Shown: in pieces, positions 45,959-53,713 of the stretch
Position numbering within the stretch: the stretch's first letter is position 1
Layout: each line of letters opens with the position of its first letter
Assembly (NCBI RefSeq): GCF_024347055.1
Contig: NZ_AP024895.1
Coordinates: forward strand, 2,790,001-2,854,000
Length of the DNA: 64,000 nt
Direction of reading: 5' to 3'
Source of the DNA: Vibrio porteresiae DSM 19223
Lineage (GTDB): Bacteria; Pseudomonadota; Gammaproteobacteria; Enterobacterales; Vibrionaceae
Notes under the pieces: generated by a model
Databases searched by the model: none
Seen by the model: the letters and a program-made list of their open reading frames with translations, nothing else
What the model was told of the DNA's origin: nothing
Position numbers and translations under genes: made by a program

Positions 45959-46723
45959 ATGAGTAAAGCAACACAAAAACCTGCCCATATTTCTGACGCA
46001 GAATGGGCACTACGCATTAAATTGGCTTACTGCTATCACCTAATCGATTTTTTTGGTTGGACTGAGACCATTTTCAACCACATATCGGCTCGCCTACCGG
46101 ATGTTGAAGGGGAATATCTGGTCAATCCATTTGGTCTTAACTACACCGAAATTACACCGGAAAATCTGATCAAAGTGGATGTGAACGGACACAAATTAGA
46201 CGATTCACCTTACGATGGTAACCCTGCTGGTTTTGCTCTGCACGGAGCCATTCACGCGGCTCGCGCCGATGTTCACTGCGTTATTCATACTCACACCAAC
46301 GCCGTCTCCGCTGTGGCAATGAAAGAACAAGGTTTTAACCACGATAACTTCTATGGTGCGCAGCTTTATGGTCGTGTTGGATACCATACTTTTGAAGGCA
46401 TTACTCTGTTTGAAGATGAAAAGTCACGCATGCTAGCCAGCCTAGGTGATAAACATGTTTTGGTGCTACGTAATCATGGGATTGCAGTGGGCGAATACGA
46501 TATTGAGCGTACACTTTTCTTACTGTGGACAGTACAGCGCGCGGCAGAAATTCAACTGGCAGCCGGAGCGATGGGTGGCAATGATGTCAAACTGCCTGAG
46601 GCGATTGGCGAAAAATGTGCAGGGTTAACTCAAATGCTGATCAAAGAGAGCAGTTTTGCCGATAAATTCTTTGAAGCGATGGTACGCAAAATGGAAGCTG
46701 AACGCGGCCCATGCTGGAGCTAA
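45959..46723 (+). CDS. Class II aldolase/adducin-family protein
   Basis: I prefer ATG 45959, with AAGGAAG upstream (254 aa), to an upstream GTG-like start. Landmarks of the class II aldolase fold are FNHISARLPD, the metal-binding cluster VIHTHTNAVSAVAM and VLRNHGIAVGE. These zinc enzymes cleave or isomerise short sugars and keto-acids, or act as decarboxylases. It lies between the ABC importer and the MarR regulator. Its role in an indole-3-acetate locus is unclear; handling of a C2 or C3 side-chain product is possible but speculative. Confidence 0.82.
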   Translation: MSKATQKPAHISDAEWALRIKLAYCYHLIDFFGWTETIFNHISARLPDVEGEYLVNPFGLNYTEITPENLIKVDVNGHKLDDSPYDGNPAGFALHGAIHAARADVHCVIHTHTNAVSAVAMKEQGFNHDNFYGAQLYGRVGYHTFEGITLFEDEKSRMLASLGDKHVLVLRNHGIAVGEYDIERTLFLLWTVQRAAEIQLAAGAMGGNDVKLPEAIGEKCAGLTQMLIKESSFADKFFEAMVRKMEAERGPCWS

Positions 46724-46740
46724 AATTGCGTACTTTACTG

Positions 46741-46769
46741 CTTGGTCACAGACCGCTTATTTGACCAAG
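46741..46769. repeat. Inverted repeat CTTGGTCA / TGACCAAG
   Basis: A perfect 8-bp inverted repeat with a 13-base spacer sits 17 bp after the aldolase stop codon. It could be a terminator arm or an operator for the downstream MarR gene; the absence of a U tract favours the latter. Confidence 0.4.
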
Positions 46770-46816
46770 AGATTCGTTCGCTAACATGCCTTGTTTTGTG
46801 TATTATCTGTACCAAT

Positions 46817-46842
46817 TTCAGTAAGGTAACACTATTACTGAA
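46817..46842. promoter_or_regulatory. Candidate MarR operator upstream of iacR
   Basis: TTCAGTAA and TTACTGAA form a perfect 8-bp inverted repeat with a 10-base spacer, 32 bp before the regulator start codon. Two half-sites 18 bp apart match MarR-type operators. Autoregulation is inferred. Confidence 0.55.
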
Positions 46843-46873
46843 CACGATAATGACAACAAGACAAGGCTGTTCA

Positions 46874-47353
46874 ATGACTGAAAATTCCCGTCTGCCCAGA
46901 AGTCAAAGGTACAATCCATCCAGTCAGGATTTTCACAAGGAAGACTTCCCTTTTTATTGGCTGGCCCAAGTACATGGCCGTTATTCGCAAGCCATGGAGC
47001 GAGCACTTAAAAAGGTCAACCTCGATATTCCTCGCTGGCGCATTCTCGCAACCTTAAATCAAGAAGGCTGTTGCAGTATTTCGCAAATCGCCTTGCACTC
47101 AATAGCTAAACTGCCCACCGTCACCAAAATCATCCAACGAATGAAAGAAGATCAACTGGTTGAAACCCAAATCAGCGCCGATGACGGACGCGTTACGGAA
47201 GTGGTGATTACCGACAAAGGCCGCGCCGCTTTAGATGAAATCCACGCCGCCACCGCCCCACTGTTTCGCGACAGTTTTAAAGGAATGACCCAAGCACAGA
47301 TTCAGCGCCTCAATAAACTGCTTGAACAGCTATTTCATAATTTGCCTGAGTAG
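46874..47353 (+). CDS. iacR: MarR-family regulator of the indole-3-acetate cluster (IacR-like)
   Basis: The frame runs from 46742, but ATG 46874 (AAGG 7 bases upstream) gives a normal 159-residue MarR protein starting MTENSRLPRSQRY. It has the winged helix-turn-helix (CCSISQIALHSIAKLPTVTKIIQRM, then ADDGRVTEVVITDKG wing). In iac clusters a MarR protein, IacR, represses the catabolic genes and is released by indole-3-acetate. A palindrome just upstream suggests autoregulation. It is the last gene of the transporter operon. Confidence 0.82.
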   Translation: MTENSRLPRSQRYNPSSQDFHKEDFPFYWLAQVHGRYSQAMERALKKVNLDIPRWRILATLNQEGCCSISQIALHSIAKLPTVTKIIQRMKEDQLVETQISADDGRVTEVVITDKGRAALDEIHAATAPLFRDSFKGMTQAQIQRLNKLLEQLFHNLPE

Positions 47354-47369
47354 GTGAAGGGAAATAAAG

Positions 47370-47402
47370 CCGTGTCAGAAGGTGAAGTGAGTTCTGGCAC
47401 GG
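47370..47402. terminator. Hairpin between iacR and the toxin gene
   Basis: CCGTGtCAGAA / TTCTGgCACGG form an imperfect 11-bp stem with an 11-base loop between convergent genes. U tracts are short, so this is a moderate terminator. Confidence 0.5.
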
Positions 47403-47419
47403 TTATGGGTAACAACGCT

Positions 47420-47830
47420 TTAGAATTTCTGCCTAAATTTTTCGGCTATCAAACCCAAGTTATGCATGATAATTCGATTACGAGCTTGCTCATGAGCGTT
47501 AGGAGCAAGGATGGCGATTAACAGAAAGCAACTACGATCATTCCAACCTTGACAATATACTAGGTGCTTATCACTCGTTTGGTAAAACTGAATAGAACTT
47601 AAGAACGGAGCATCACTAGCAGCTAAATGAATGTGCTTCACTTCCTCTGATTTCAAGAGCGGTAATGTGTTGGGATGATCATAAGCTTCATCTCGACCAA
47701 AAAAATCCGGTTTTTGCCCCGTTTCCTTGTAGTGTTTAAAGTCTTTAGCCAACGATTGAAGCTCACTTTCCGTCAGTGAGTCAATTAAGATCTTATGCTT
47801 AAAAACTCGAATATTTAACGAGTTACTCAC
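47420..47830 (-). CDS. yafO: YafO-family mRNA interferase toxin
   Basis: The 136-residue protein matches YafO-type toxins in length and layout (FKHYKETGQKPDFFGRDEAYDHP near residues 30-55; central LVYCQGWNDRSCFLLIAIL). YafO is a ribosome-dependent ribonuclease that stops translation. Its start overlaps the antitoxin stop by four bases (ATGA), the usual arrangement of such pairs. The E. coli genes are part of a dinB operon; here it is stand-alone. Confidence 0.75.
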   Translation of the reverse strand: MSNSLNIRVFKHKILIDSLTESELQSLAKDFKHYKETGQKPDFFGRDEAYDHPNTLPLLKSEEVKHIHLAASDAPFLSSIQFYQTSDKHLVYCQGWNDRSCFLLIAILAPNAHEQARNRIIMHNLGLIAEKFRQKF

Positions 47831-48120
47831 TCTTGAAAATCATCCAAATCACTTTCTTCGAGCTCGGTTAATGCTTGAGCATTCAGATGAGCAATGACTT
47901 CTAGGCGAGCACTCATTGGCCTAAATGATGAAACAGAGCCAGAATTCTTAGCTTCTAAAGCTTTCATTAGTCCTTCAAAAAAAGTAGCGCTCATCATATA
48001 ACCCGCTGGCTCATTGTTCGATAGGATTACGACAGGCTCTCCTGATAAGCAATCTTTAAAATGCTTTCTAGCTTCGCTTGATGACACAGCTTTTTCTGCA
48101 TAGATTCGACTTGTTTTCAT
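47827..48120 (-). CDS. yafN: YafN/Phd-YefM-type antitoxin
   Basis: The 97-residue protein has a Phd/YefM-like N-terminal DNA-binding domain (SSSEARKHFKDCLSGEPVVILSNNEPAGYMMS) and an acidic C-terminal tail (ELEESDLDDFQE) that would wrap the toxin. It probably represses its own operon at the palindrome at 48132-48147. It is the first gene of the pair. Confidence 0.78.
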   Translation of the reverse strand: MKTSRIYAEKAVSSSEARKHFKDCLSGEPVVILSNNEPAGYMMSATFFEGLMKALEAKNSGSVSSFRPMSARLEVIAHLNAQALTELEESDLDDFQE

Positions 48121-48131
48121 AACACACCTGA

Positions 48132-48152
48132 GTACTTAATTATGTACTTAAT
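48132..48152. promoter_or_regulatory. Palindromic operator upstream of yafN
   Basis: GTACTTAATTATGTAC (48132-48147) is a near-perfect palindrome, and GTACTTAAT recurs at 48144. Its position just before the antitoxin start fits a Phd/YefM-type autorepressor site overlapping the promoter. Confidence 0.5.
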
Positions 48153-48328
48153 ATTGTATATTGGCGTTGATTATTTGTACAGAATCAAGTCGATTGACGC
48201 ATGTACTTCACCAAATGGAACAATAACCTATTTCAAATGGCTCGAGAGAACAACCACCTTTAGCCACGATCTACTACGTTTCCCCTAATAGTGATAACAT
48301 TCCCGCATCAGAATGACCGAGAAAATCT

Positions 48329-48667
48329 ATGTTTATCCATCATGTTAATGACATCGACTGGCTGGTAATTACCGCTTTTGAAGAATTCAAAACTTTATTT
48401 ATCGAAGATGCCGGTGCGATCCCTGCTTGCTTCTCTACCACCAGCGAATTGAGTCTGATTGATCAAGCCAGGCGCACTTATGGATATTTGCCAAAACTCA
48501 GCGGCATAATCACCGATACTGGAACCTATCAAAGTACGGATATCAAAGAGGATTTACATCCACAGCTTGCCTGCTTAGTAGAAGGGCGAGGTCGAGTGTT
48601 TATCTATCACGGCGGCTTTGTCGCTTTTGTGGATGACGAGCAAACCTTCATTACCCGAATCGACTAA
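48329..48667 (+). CDS. Unidentified 112-residue protein
   Basis: A soluble, slightly acidic protein (MFIHHVNDIDWLVITAFEEF... GYLPKLSGIITDTGTYQS... RVFIYHGGFVAFVDDEQTFITRID). No signal peptide or membrane segment and no motif I recognise. The C-terminal beta-rich repeats GRVFIYHGG/FVAFVDDE suggest a small sandwich fold. GAGAAA lies 5 bases upstream. It stands alone between the toxin-antitoxin pair and the amino-acid ABC locus. Confidence 0.55.
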   Translation: MFIHHVNDIDWLVITAFEEFKTLFIEDAGAIPACFSTTSELSLIDQARRTYGYLPKLSGIITDTGTYQSTDIKEDLHPQLACLVEGRGRVFIYHGGFVAFVDDEQTFITRID

Positions 48668-48746
48668 ACGTGATTCAGTGAGTTGCAATGGAGCGAAGTC
48701 AGATTCAAGCTTCAATAACAAACAATGCAGCCGTTATCCCCCAAAG

Positions 48747-48782
48747 AAAAAAACACACAGTGGATGCAACTGTGTGTTTTTT
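48747..48782. terminator. Bidirectional terminator
   Basis: AAAAAACACACAGT / ACTGTGTGTTTTTT form a strong stem with a 7-base loop between the convergent 112-aa gene and the amino-acid-binding protein gene. Confidence 0.85.
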
Positions 48783-48833
48783 ATTAGAGATGTTGTGTTT
48801 GCAGAAACGGTCTGCAAGATAAGCGGTTAACGC

Positions 48834-49607
48834 TTATTTCACGCTGACATCAAAGCCTGTGAAGTATTGTGCAGCCAGTTTTTTCACTGTGCCGTCATCT
48901 TGTACTTCTTTGATGGCTTTGTTGAATTTTGCTTTTAGCTCATCGCTGCCTTTACGCAGACCAAAACCGATACCGCTGCCTAGGATTTTAGCGTCTTCAA
49001 CCGGTTCGCCGATAAAGCCATAGCCTTTGCTTTCTGGTTTGCTGAGGAAGCCTGCTTGACCAGCTGCTGCCATCACTAATGTACCGTCGATACGACCGGT
49101 CATCATGTCGGAATAAACCATGTTTTGGTCTTTATACGCTGTCACGGTTACGCCTTTTGGTTCCCAGTGAGCTTTTGCGTACACTTCTTGGATTGAACCT
49201 TGAAGCACACCAATGTTTTTGCCGCGTAGCGCATCAGCTGTTGGTGCGAGGTTTTGATCTACACGAGCGATCAGCTGTGAAGGAATACGGTAGATTGGAT
49301 TGGTAAAATCGATCGCTTTAGCACGCTGCTCAGTAATGTTCATCGCAGAGTTGATCACGTCGAATTTTTTCGCATTCAGTGCAGGAATCAGCGTATCAAA
49401 GCTGCTTTCTTTCCAGACACATTCGGTTTTCATACGTTCACAAATAGCTTTACCCAGCTCAATATCAAAGCCGACTAATTCGCCTTTGGCATTTTTACTT
49501 TCGAAAGGAGGGTATTCTGCTTCTAAGCCGTAACGTACGGTATCTGCAAAAGAAGAAGCTGATGCCATCAAACCCAAAGCAAGCATCACTAAACGCGCTT
49601 TATTCAT
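48834..49607 (-). CDS. Polar amino acid ABC transporter binding protein (HisJ/ArgT type)
   Basis: I choose ATG 49607 (AAGGG 8 bases upstream); the protein is 257 residues with a signal peptide ending SFA near 22. Family marks: LEAEYPPFESKNAKGELVGFDIELGKAI, ITEQRAKAIDFTNP, GTVKKLAAQYFTGFD. HisJ/ArgT-type proteins bind basic or polar amino acids. Its permease and ATPase are encoded separately at 54819-57027. It is downstream of the aminotransferase and amidase genes on the same strand. Confidence 0.85.
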   Translation of the reverse strand: MNKARLVMLALGLMASASSFADTVRYGLEAEYPPFESKNAKGELVGFDIELGKAICERMKTECVWKESSFDTLIPALNAKKFDVINSAMNITEQRAKAIDFTNPIYRIPSQLIARVDQNLAPTADALRGKNIGVLQGSIQEVYAKAHWEPKGVTVTAYKDQNMVYSDMMTGRIDGTLVMAAAGQAGFLSKPESKGYGFIGEPVEDAKILGSGIGFGLRKGSDELKAKFNKAIKEVQDDGTVKKLAAQYFTGFDVSVK

Positions 49608-49635
49608 AGTAATTCCCTTGTTATCCAATCAGTAA

Positions 49636-50439
49636 CTAATAAAAAATCCGGTTCTTTAACGCCGGTAATTGTTGTCGACTTTGATCAAGTCGTTCTAAAT
49701 CGATTTCCGCAGTGACGACGCCTTCACCCTCTTTCAGCATTGCCAGCACTTCGCCCCAAGGGCCGATGATCATACTGTGACCAAAAGTGCGATTGCCGTT
49801 GGGATGAACGCCCGTTTGCGCCGCTGCAATCACGACACATTGGTTTTCCACAGCGCGAGCTCGAAGTAATAGCTCCCAATGTGCTTGACCTGTGGTGTAC
49901 GTAAACGCAGCAGGAACCGTGATCATCTCATACTCCTTATGCAGACGATACAGCTCAGGAAACCGTAAATCATAACAGACGGAAGGTCTGACCTTGGCAA
50001 AAGGCAGTTCAAATGTGGTAACGACCTTGCCAGGATAAAGTGTGTCTGATTCTTTGTAACTCTCTTGCCCGTTATCAAAGCCAAATAGGTGAATTTTATC
50101 GTAGCGACCGACACATTCACCCTCTGGGTTAAACAGCAAGTTAGTGTTGTAAACTTTGTCTTTATCAGGGCTGATTAACGGAATGGTGCCAGCCGACAAC
50201 CACACCTGCGCCTCTTTGGCTATCGCACGCAGCGCTTGCGAAATCACTCCACCGCTGTCGGGTTCGGCATGCGCCAAACGCGCTGCATCATTTTGCCCAA
50301 TAAAGCAAAAATACTCTGGCAAAACAACAAACTGCGCCCCCTTTTGAGCGGCTTCAAGAACCCACTTTCTGGCACGCTGCAGGTTATCAGCAACATCGTC
50401 GTTGCTGTTCATCTGAATCGCGGCAACCGTGACTTTCAC
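49636..50439 (-). CDS. Carbon-nitrogen hydrolase (omega-amidase/Nit2-like)
   Basis: The 267-residue protein has the nitrilase Glu-Lys-Cys triad: VVLPEYFCF (Glu43), RYDKIHLF (Lys112) and PSVCYDLRFPELYR (Cys about 149), plus the closing QCVVIAAAQTG. Sequence style resembles omega-amidases (YafV/Nit2) and YhcX. The GTG start has AAGGAG upstream. It lies 11 bp after the YbdL-type aminotransferase, suggesting it deamidates 2-oxoglutaramate or 2-oxosuccinamate produced by that enzyme. Confidence 0.82.
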   Translation of the reverse strand: MKVTVAAIQMNSNDDVADNLQRARKWVLEAAQKGAQFVVLPEYFCFIGQNDAARLAHAEPDSGGVISQALRAIAKEAQVWLSAGTIPLISPDKDKVYNTNLLFNPEGECVGRYDKIHLFGFDNGQESYKESDTLYPGKVVTTFELPFAKVRPSVCYDLRFPELYRLHKEYEMITVPAAFTYTTGQAHWELLLRARAVENQCVVIAAAQTGVHPNGNRTFGHSMIIGPWGEVLAMLKEGEGVVTAEIDLERLDQSRQQLPALKNRIFY

Positions 50440-50450
50440 AGGAAGACTCC

Positions 50451-51617
50451 TTAATCAAACCGAGCGCGACAGAGTGCCTGTGCGCCGGCAATGATGGTCG
50501 CATCGTCTTTCGCAAACGACAGACGAATCACTTTGTTATCTGTGCCATCAGTATAAAACGCGGAAAGTGGAATGGTTGCAACCCCTTGTTCTTTGATTAA
50601 ACGGGTCACCACATCACTGTCTTTCTCTTGGCTTAAGTGTCCATAGCTGGCGAGCAAGAAGAAAGAACCACTGCTTGGAATTAGTTCAAACGGACTTTCA
50701 GCCAGAGATGAGATCATCAAGTCACGTTTATGTTGGTAAAACTTCGCCAGATGCAAATAGGTTTGTGGATCTTTCATGTACTCAGCAAACGCATACTGCA
50801 TTGGTGTATCCGCTGAGAACATAAGGAACTGGTGAACTTTCACCACTTCGTCCATCAAAGCTTGTGGCGCAACACAATACCCCACACGCCAACCTGTCAC
50901 ATGGAAGGTTTTCCCAAAAGAAGAAATAATCACACTGCGCGCCGCTAACTCGCTGTGAGTGGCCATGCCGCAATGGGGTTTATCATCAAACACGATGTGC
51001 TCGTAAACTTCGTCAGACAAAATCACGATGTCAGTATTACGGGTAATAGCAGCCAGCTCATCAAGATCCGCTTTGTTTAGCACTTGCCCTGTCGGGTTAT
51101 GCGGAGTGTTGATGATGATCATTTTGGTTTTGCTGGTAATGGTGGCACGCACTTCATCCCAGTTAATACCAAAATCAGGCGACTGCAATTTAAGCGGGAT
51201 CGCCTTAGCACCTTGCAAACGAACAATCGGAGCATAGCTATCGAAAGAGGGTTCGAAATAGATCACTTCATCGCCTGGATGAACTAACGCAGAAATCGTT
51301 GAATAGATCCCTTGGCTAGCACTGGCGGTGACCAGAATTTCCCGTTCTACATCGTATGAGCGCCCATAGACATTCTGGATTTTTTCCGCGATGCGCTCAC
51401 GCAGTAACCCGTACCCTGTCATCACAGCGTATTGGTTATGGTTATTCTCCATCGCGCGCGTTACGCCTTTGATCAACTCAGAATCACAGGCAAAGTTAGG
51501 AGCACCTTGAGATAAGTTGATGGCTTTGTAACGGCTGGATAATTCACCAATAACAGAAAATATGGTGGTACCAACATCATCCAATTTAGTGCGCGATGAA
51601 ACGGGAGTGTGAATCAT
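50451..51617 (-). CDS. YbdL-like PLP-dependent aminotransferase
   Basis: The 388-residue fold-type I aminotransferase has NQYAVMTGYGLLRERIAEKI, the NTPHNPTGQVL motif, ILSDEVYEHIVFD and the PLP Lys in SSFGKTFHVTGWRVGYC. It resembles E. coli YbdL, which uses methionine, glutamine and aromatic amino acids. It is divergent from a LysR regulator and starts an operon with the nitrilase and amino-acid-binding protein. A glutamine or methionine transaminase role is inferred. Confidence 0.88.
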   Translation of the reverse strand: MIHTPVSSRTKLDDVGTTIFSVIGELSSRYKAINLSQGAPNFACDSELIKGVTRAMENNHNQYAVMTGYGLLRERIAEKIQNVYGRSYDVEREILVTASASQGIYSTISALVHPGDEVIYFEPSFDSYAPIVRLQGAKAIPLKLQSPDFGINWDEVRATITSKTKMIIINTPHNPTGQVLNKADLDELAAITRNTDIVILSDEVYEHIVFDDKPHCGMATHSELAARSVIISSFGKTFHVTGWRVGYCVAPQALMDEVVKVHQFLMFSADTPMQYAFAEYMKDPQTYLHLAKFYQHKRDLMISSLAESPFELIPSSGSFFLLASYGHLSQEKDSDVVTRLIKEQGVATIPLSAFYTDGTDNKVIRLSFAKDDATIIAGAQALCRARFD

Positions 51618-51745
51618 GAAAACCTCTTAACGACAACTATCCACCGACAGTTCTAGACCCGATAATTTACCGTGATAACCGTTGTCGCGAGTATCGAATT
51701 CTTGTCATAATAGGCATGAGAAAAACACATAGCTTGGACTTTTTG

Positions 51746-52624
51746 ATGTCACGACGCACACCACCATTTAATGCTCTGTATGCTTTTGTTATTACTGCAA
51801 AACATCTAAATTTCACCCATGCGGCTAATGAGCTGTGCGTGACGCAAGGTGCTGTCAGTCGTCAAATTGCCACCTTAGAAGAGTACTTGGGCTTTGCGGT
51901 ATTTAACCGCCTGGCGCGCGGATTATCCTTAACCGCGCAAGGACAAGAGATCTTGCCTGAGCTGCAAAAGGCGTATGACCAACTGCTGAGCGTAACTGAA
52001 AAGGCGAGTTTGCAGCGCAGTGAAATTCGTTTAAAAGCCCCCACCTGTTCAATGCGTTGGTTAGTACCTAAGCTGATGCAATTTCAACAAGAAAAGCCGC
52101 ATATTCATGTCTCGTTGACCACCACAACCGATCACGACGTCAACTTTCGTACTGAGAATTTTGATGCTGGGATCGTGTTTCGCGCCGCTCATGGTGAAGG
52201 TCATCATGGACTCAAGCTATTTGAAGAGGCGATTTCACCGGTGATCGCCTCCCACATTGCCCCGTCGGATCTCAATATTTCCTTAGAGAAATACACCTTA
52301 CTGCATCCAACGCAAGATCAAACCGACTGGTCACTGTGGCTCAAAGAGACCCACCACATAGCGCCTAATTCCCATAAACATCAGTATTTTAATACCATGG
52401 ATTTAGCAATTAGTGCGGCGGTACAAGGCTTTGGCATCGCCATGGCAGATGTCCATTTGGTCGAAGATGATATTCGCATGAAGCGCCTCGTTAAACCGTT
52501 CGCTGAAAACGTAAAAACCGGTGCCAGTTATTATCTGGTACACCGGTCTTCATCCAACTCTTCTCAAGTATTAGAAGAGTTCATCAGCTGGTTTTACAGT
52601 GTTGCAGAAAGCGCTGACACATGA
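51746..52624 (+). CDS. GcvA-type LysR regulator
   Basis: I choose ATG 51746 (MSRRTPPFNALYAF), the usual GcvA-style N-terminus, over 51716. The 292-residue protein has the HTH LNFTHAANELCVTQGAVSRQI and effector domain with CSMRWLVPKL. It is divergent from the aminotransferase operon and probably controls it. Its 3' end overlaps the convergent HcxA-like gene by 31 bp. Confidence 0.85.
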   Translation: MSRRTPPFNALYAFVITAKHLNFTHAANELCVTQGAVSRQIATLEEYLGFAVFNRLARGLSLTAQGQEILPELQKAYDQLLSVTEKASLQRSEIRLKAPTCSMRWLVPKLMQFQQEKPHIHVSLTTTTDHDVNFRTENFDAGIVFRAAHGEGHHGLKLFEEAISPVIASHIAPSDLNISLEKYTLLHPTQDQTDWSLWLKETHHIAPNSHKHQYFNTMDLAISAAVQGFGIAMADVHLVEDDIRMKRLVKPFAENVKTGASYYLVHRSSSNSSQVLEEFISWFYSVAESADT

Positions 52625-53691
52625 TGCATCGCCGCAATGGTCTGCTCGATAGAGACTTTGATTGGCATGTTATCCATATCGCTGGTGGCAACCGCAGCTT
52701 GAGCAACTAAGAAGAGCTCTTCTTCAGTAAGATCAGCGGCAATCTCATTAAGTGATACCGGCACAGCACAACGTTTTGCTAACTGAATCGCATCAATGAT
52801 TTCAGAGTCAGGACGACCTTCCAAAGACAATAGGCACAAGTTACCAAAACCCACTAGCAAACCGTGGCCAAATTCGCGAGTCTTATCAATCACGGTAAAC
52901 CCATCGTAAATTGCATGTGCAGCAGCAACGTGATCGCCTACACCCATGGTTGAGGTCAACGCAGCAAAAATAAAGATCGCATCCATCACTTGCTCAAGGG
53001 CAAAACCGGCTTCTTTACGCGTCACTTCCGCAACCGCTTCTTCGCCATAGCGATTGATAACGTCGTAACACAAACGACCATTACTAAATGCTGACATATT
53101 CAACGCACATTGAGGTGCCTTTTCAGCAATTGCGCGAAATTCATACCATTTCGCTAATGTATCCCCAAGGCCTGCGGCTAACCAACGCAGCGGAGCTTCA
53201 GCAATGAGTGCGCTGTCTAACACCACAAAAGCAGGAGCATTTTCTAACTTATAGATGTAATCGTAGTGGCCGTTATCATGGTAAACCACGGAAACAGAAG
53301 AGTTTGAAGCGCAGGTTGCAGCGATGGTGGGAATGGTAGCCACAGGCAAACCTAGGCTTTCACCTACGGCTTTACCAGTATCAATTGCTTTACCACCCCC
53401 AACACCGACGATGACATCGGCTTTGAATTCTTTTGCCAATTTCACTAAACGGTCGATATTGGTTTGCGATGTTTCACCACCAAACCACTGCGTTTGCACC
53501 ACAAAATTGTGTTCTGCATTTTGGGCAAGGCAGAGATCCAATTTAGGCATCACACTGGCCAAAGCGCGCTCACCACCAATCACAAATAGGCGATGGCCTT
53601 TGGTTGCAACGGCAGGCAGAAAATCATTTAGCGCCCCTTTACCACGTAAAATTTGGCCAGGGAACGGGAGTTTCATTATTGTGTTTGACAT
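52594..53691 (-). CDS. HcxA/YbdH-like metal-dependent 2-oxoacid reductase (GldA superfamily)
   Basis: A 365-residue iron-containing alcohol dehydrogenase-type enzyme: GVGGGKAIDTGKAVGESLGLPVATIPTIAATCASNS is the NAD(P)/metal-site region, with further metal ligands in GVGDHVAAAHAIYDG and EFGHGLLVGFG. E. coli YbdH (HcxA), encoded next to ybdL, reduces 2-oxobutanoate and 2-oxoglutarate. The same neighbourhood pattern here supports that assignment over glycerol dehydrogenase. Confidence 0.8.
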   Translation of the reverse strand: MSNTIMKLPFPGQILRGKGALNDFLPAVATKGHRLFVIGGERALASVMPKLDLCLAQNAEHNFVVQTQWFGGETSQTNIDRLVKLAKEFKADVIVGVGGGKAIDTGKAVGESLGLPVATIPTIAATCASNSSVSVVYHDNGHYDYIYKLENAPAFVVLDSALIAEAPLRWLAAGLGDTLAKWYEFRAIAEKAPQCALNMSAFSNGRLCYDVINRYGEEAVAEVTRKEAGFALEQVMDAIFIFAALTSTMGVGDHVAAAHAIYDGFTVIDKTREFGHGLLVGFGNLCLLSLEGRPDSEIIDAIQLAKRCAVPVSLNEIAADLTEEELFLVAQAAVATSDMDNMPIKVSIEQTIAAMHHVSALSATL

Positions 53692-53713
53692 GTTTTTTCT
53701 TCTCGCGTGATGC

